A stretch of DNA of 64,000 bases, from contig NZ_CP016538.2 in NCBI RefSeq assembly GCF_001687625.2, positions 716,001-780,000 of the forward strand, read 5' to 3'. Under the pieces are notes generated by a model. That model worked only from the letters and a program-made list of their open reading frames with translations. It had not been told where the DNA came from and searched no databases. This document shows positions 61,956 to 64,000 of this stretch, piece by piece (the first letter of the stretch is position 1; each line of letters opens with the position of its first letter). The translations under genes and the position numbers were made by a program. The DNA is from Planococcus maritimus (GTDB taxonomy: Bacteria; Bacillota; Bacilli; Bacillales_A; Planococcaceae).

Positions 61956-61988
61956 AGAAAACCCATGGAAAGGGCTCCATGAGTTTAG
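61956..61988. terminator. Weak bidirectional terminator
   Basis: AAACCCATGGA (61959-61969) and TCCATGAGTTT (61976-61986), one mismatch, between the convergent methyltransferase and sulfurtransferase genes. Confidence 0.55.
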
Positions 61989-61999
61989 CTGATGTTACT

Positions 62000-62869
62000 T
62001 TATTTATTGGTTGCGACCGGGCAGGATGGATCGCTTGTCCATTCATTCATCGACCCATCGTACACGGCGACATTCGGCTGCCCGAGTTTATTGAGCAATA
62101 AGGCGGTCCAAGTAGCGGCGATGCCGCCTCCGCAATACGTGATGACTTTTTTATCGGGGGCGAGTGCGCCGCTTTGTTCGAAAGCTGCGCGCAATTGTTC
62201 GTCCGTGGCTAATGCTTTCGTGTCCTCGCTTGCATGGCTTCCGAAAAAGACATTCTCGCTGCTTGGGATGTGGCCGCTGTGAAAATCGTCGGGCGACAAA
62301 CTGTTGATGAGGATGGTCTGCTCATCCTCGATGGCTTGGCGGACGTCCTCTTTTGTGGCGAGCATGCCTGTACGCCGCTGTCCTGTGAATTCGGCTTTGG
62401 GATGAGACGGTTGCTCGGTGGATAAGTCACGGTCTTCTTTTTGCCATTTCTGCAATCCGCCTTCTAGAATGGCGACTTGGCCGAATCCTTCGTAACGCAA
62501 TTGCCAAGCAAGTCGTGATGCCCATTGAGAAGCGGCAAGTTCTTCGCCAACAAGTGCGTTTTGATCGTAGATGACGGTGCGTATACCGTCGCCAATACCG
62601 AAGTCAGTCATTTTTTCAATAAATGCATTGCGTGGCGGGACGGTAAACGGCAGAGCTGCTTCGCTATCGGTCAATTCCCCGAGCAAATCTGCATACACCG
62701 CTCCCGGGATATGGCCTTGGGTATAGGATGCTTTGCCGGATTCGACAGTTGGAGCACCGCCGGCTTCCGGGAATGTCATAAACACCGTAGCATCCACAAT
62801 CCGTAAATCAGCATCGTTTAAGTGTTTGGCTAGCCAGTCAGTTGTCACGATTAATGGAATGTCATTCAT
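62000..62869 (-). CDS. Two-domain sulfurtransferase (rhodanese family)
   Basis: 289 residues with tandem rhodanese domains. The inactive N-terminal domain starts TTDWLAKHLNDADLRIVDA; the active C-terminal domain holds Cys246 in VITYCGGGIAAT. The loop CGGGIA differs from both classical thiosulfate (CRKGVT) and mercaptopyruvate (CGSGVT) types, so the sulfur donor is uncertain. CGR-type C-terminal sequence DPSCPVATNK ends the chain. GGAGGACTACTTAG precedes the ATG. Stands alone. Confidence 0.92.
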   Translation of the reverse strand: MNDIPLIVTTDWLAKHLNDADLRIVDATVFMTFPEAGGAPTVESGKASYTQGHIPGAVYADLLGELTDSEAALPFTVPPRNAFIEKMTDFGIGDGIRTVIYDQNALVGEELAASQWASRLAWQLRYEGFGQVAILEGGLQKWQKEDRDLSTEQPSHPKAEFTGQRRTGMLATKEDVRQAIEDEQTILINSLSPDDFHSGHIPSSENVFFGSHASEDTKALATDEQLRAAFEQSGALAPDKKVITYCGGGIAATWTALLLNKLGQPNVAVYDGSMNEWTSDPSCPVATNK

Positions 62870-63008
62870 CTAAGTAGTCCTCCTTCATAGGGGTGTCTTT
62901 ACTGTAGTCTTTTGTTGAGAATCCCGTCAAAAATTAGGATTTTCGAAAACAGCAAGCAATTGAACGAATGAGTTTTCTATCTGTTAATTTTCAAAGGGGA
63001 AGATGTGC

Positions 63009-63563
63009 ATGATCTATGCAGCGTTGCTTCGCGGCATTAATGTCGGCGGGCATAATAAAGTCAACATGAAGGAACTAAAAGAGGCGTTCGAACAGCTGGG
63101 CATGTCGTCAGTCAAAACCTACATCAATTCAGGCAATATCGTCTTTCAAGACAGCCGTGAGAAAGCACAAGTGACAGTTCTTTTAGAACAAGCGATTCTG
63201 GAACGGTTTGGGCTAAGCATTAAGGTGCTGGTGTATTCATTGGAAGAGTATAGCTGCATTGCAAAGGCGGTCCCACCAGAATGGGCCAATGATAAACAGT
63301 TGAAAAGCGATGTGCTATTTTTATGGCAGCAGGTCGACCAACAGCATGTACTCGAGCAATTGCCGTTAAAACCGGATATTGACCGAGCGATGTATGTGCC
63401 AGGCGCCGTTCTTTGGTCGGTTGACCGGGAGCATGTGTCCAAGAGCGGGATGGCGAAAATCGTTGGCACCGCGTTGTATAAACAAGTCACGATCCGCAAT
63501 GTGAATACTGTTCGAAAGATTTACGAGCTGATGAGAGAACTAGAGGGACAGGTAACGAAATAG
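63009..63563 (+). CDS. DUF1697 protein
   Basis: 184 residues. YAALLRGINVGGHNKVNMKEL and TYINSGNIVFQDS at the N-terminus and a late VSKSGMAKIVGTALYKQVTIRNVNTV are the DUF1697 signature. The ATG at 63009 is eight bases after GGGGA and is preferred to the ATG two codons earlier. Function of the family is unknown. Followed within 70 bp by an SDR gene on the same strand. Confidence 0.92.
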   Translation: MIYAALLRGINVGGHNKVNMKELKEAFEQLGMSSVKTYINSGNIVFQDSREKAQVTVLLEQAILERFGLSIKVLVYSLEEYSCIAKAVPPEWANDKQLKSDVLFLWQQVDQQHVLEQLPLKPDIDRAMYVPGAVLWSVDREHVSKSGMAKIVGTALYKQVTIRNVNTVRKIYELMRELEGQVTK

Positions 63564-63630
63564 CCCTATAATTGATTGATAATTATGATAATATTGGATT
63601 ATTGAAAAATATGGAAGTGGAGGCGAGAAG

Positions 63631-64000
63631 ATGGAGTTAGCAGGTAAAGTGGCAGTGGTGACTGGTGGCGCTTCAGGAATTGGGCTAGCGGCGGCACAAG
63701 CGTATTTGGCAAAAGGAGCAAAAGTGGTGATTGCCGATTTTAACGAAGAAGGCGGCAAGCAGGCGGTCGACAGCTTGAAAAACGAAGGCGATGTCTTATT
63801 TGTCAAAGTCAATGTGGCAAGCGAAGACTCGGTAAAAGCGATGATCGATTTCACGATCGATCAGTTCGGCACCATTGACTTGCTCGTCAATAATGCCGGC
63901 ATCGGTGCGCTGACAGAAACGCATGAGCTGAGCTATGAAGACTACCATAAAGTCATCGCGGTCAATCAAGACAGCATTTTCTTCGGGGCGAAGCACGCCA
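63631..64000 (+). CDS. SDR-family dehydrogenase (5' part, cut by window end)
   Basis: The frame opens at ATG 63631 after GTGGAGGCG and runs unbroken to the window edge (123 residues visible). Classical SDR: cofactor motif VTGGASGIG (10-18), Asp36 in VIADFNEE, suggesting NAD preference, and LLVNNAGIG (85-92). The Ser-Tyr-Lys catalytic residues lie beyond the window. Resembles 3-ketoacyl-ACP reductase/glucose-dehydrogenase-like or acetoin-type reductases; substrate cannot be given. Confidence 0.93.
   Translation, partial: MELAGKVAVVTGGASGIGLAAAQAYLAKGAKVVIADFNEEGGKQAVDSLKNEGDVLFVKVNVASEDSVKAMIDFTIDQFGTIDLLVNNAGIGALTETHELSYEDYHKVIAVNQDSIFFGAKHA

Overview
The window looks like a chromosomal segment of a Gram-positive bacterium of the Bacillales, most likely Planococcaceae (Planococcus/Planomicrobium-like). 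The grounds are strong AGGAGG-type ribosome sites, intrinsic hairpin-plus-T terminators after most operons, moderate G+C, a C30-carotenoid desaturase/oxidase-type gene, a GH42 beta-galactosidase of the kind known from Planococcus, a CYP102 (P450 BM3-type) fusion with a Bm3R1-like TetR repressor, a class D sortase and OpuC/OpuD-type osmolyte uptake. The genus is inference. I saw no rRNA, tRNA, CRISPR, transposase or phage gene.

Region 1 (1-15000) is a galactoside utilisation locus. On the plus strand are the end of a sugar ABC permease and three glycosidases: GH36 alpha-galactosidase, GH35 beta-galactosidase and GH42 beta-galactosidase. Facing it on the minus strand is the Leloir operon galK-galE-galT followed by an MsmK-type sugar-ABC ATPase. 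Divergent from galK lie a ROK regulator and galM. Together they import a galactoside, split it in the cytoplasm and convert galactose to glucose-1-phosphate. Degenerate intergenic repeats lie in front of each glycosidase.

Region 2 (15300-24200): a secreted protein of unknown function with an apparent frame break in its signal peptide, a GAF-GAF-PAS-GGDEF-EAL c-di-GMP protein, a MarR plus heterodimeric ABC exporter operon, and a methyltransferase. Region 3 (24400-31700): an orphan CrtN/CrtP-family enzyme, a BCCT transporter, a class I P450, a DUF4097 repeat protein and an SRPBCC protein. Region 4 (31000-39200): a FadR-type regulator facing a GlcD-like oxidase and a BASS-family transporter with a clear operator; a rifampin ADP-ribosyltransferase (arr); a SorC regulator with Gfo/Idh, VOC and aldo/keto reductase genes; and a lipoprotein.

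Region 5 (39200-48600): an AIM24 protein, the TetR/CYP102 pair with two palindromic operators, aspartate dehydrogenase, and a four-gene OpuC-type osmoprotectant ABC operon with a long leader. Region 6 (48600-57000): an alpha/beta hydrolase, a kinase-like protein, an oligopeptide-binding lipoprotein, a DUF2207 membrane protein, a candidate CcpA-controlled small RNA and a hydrolase-membrane fusion. Two copies of a ~235-bp intergenic repeat here are each bracketed by a duplicated copy of the local terminator, the most unusual structural signal in the window. Region 7 (57000-64000): a metallophosphoesterase, a PH-domain protein, an Excalibur-domain LPDTA surface protein with its sortase, an SDR/methyltransferase pair, a sulfurtransferase, a DUF1697 protein and the start of an SDR dehydrogenase cut by the window edge.
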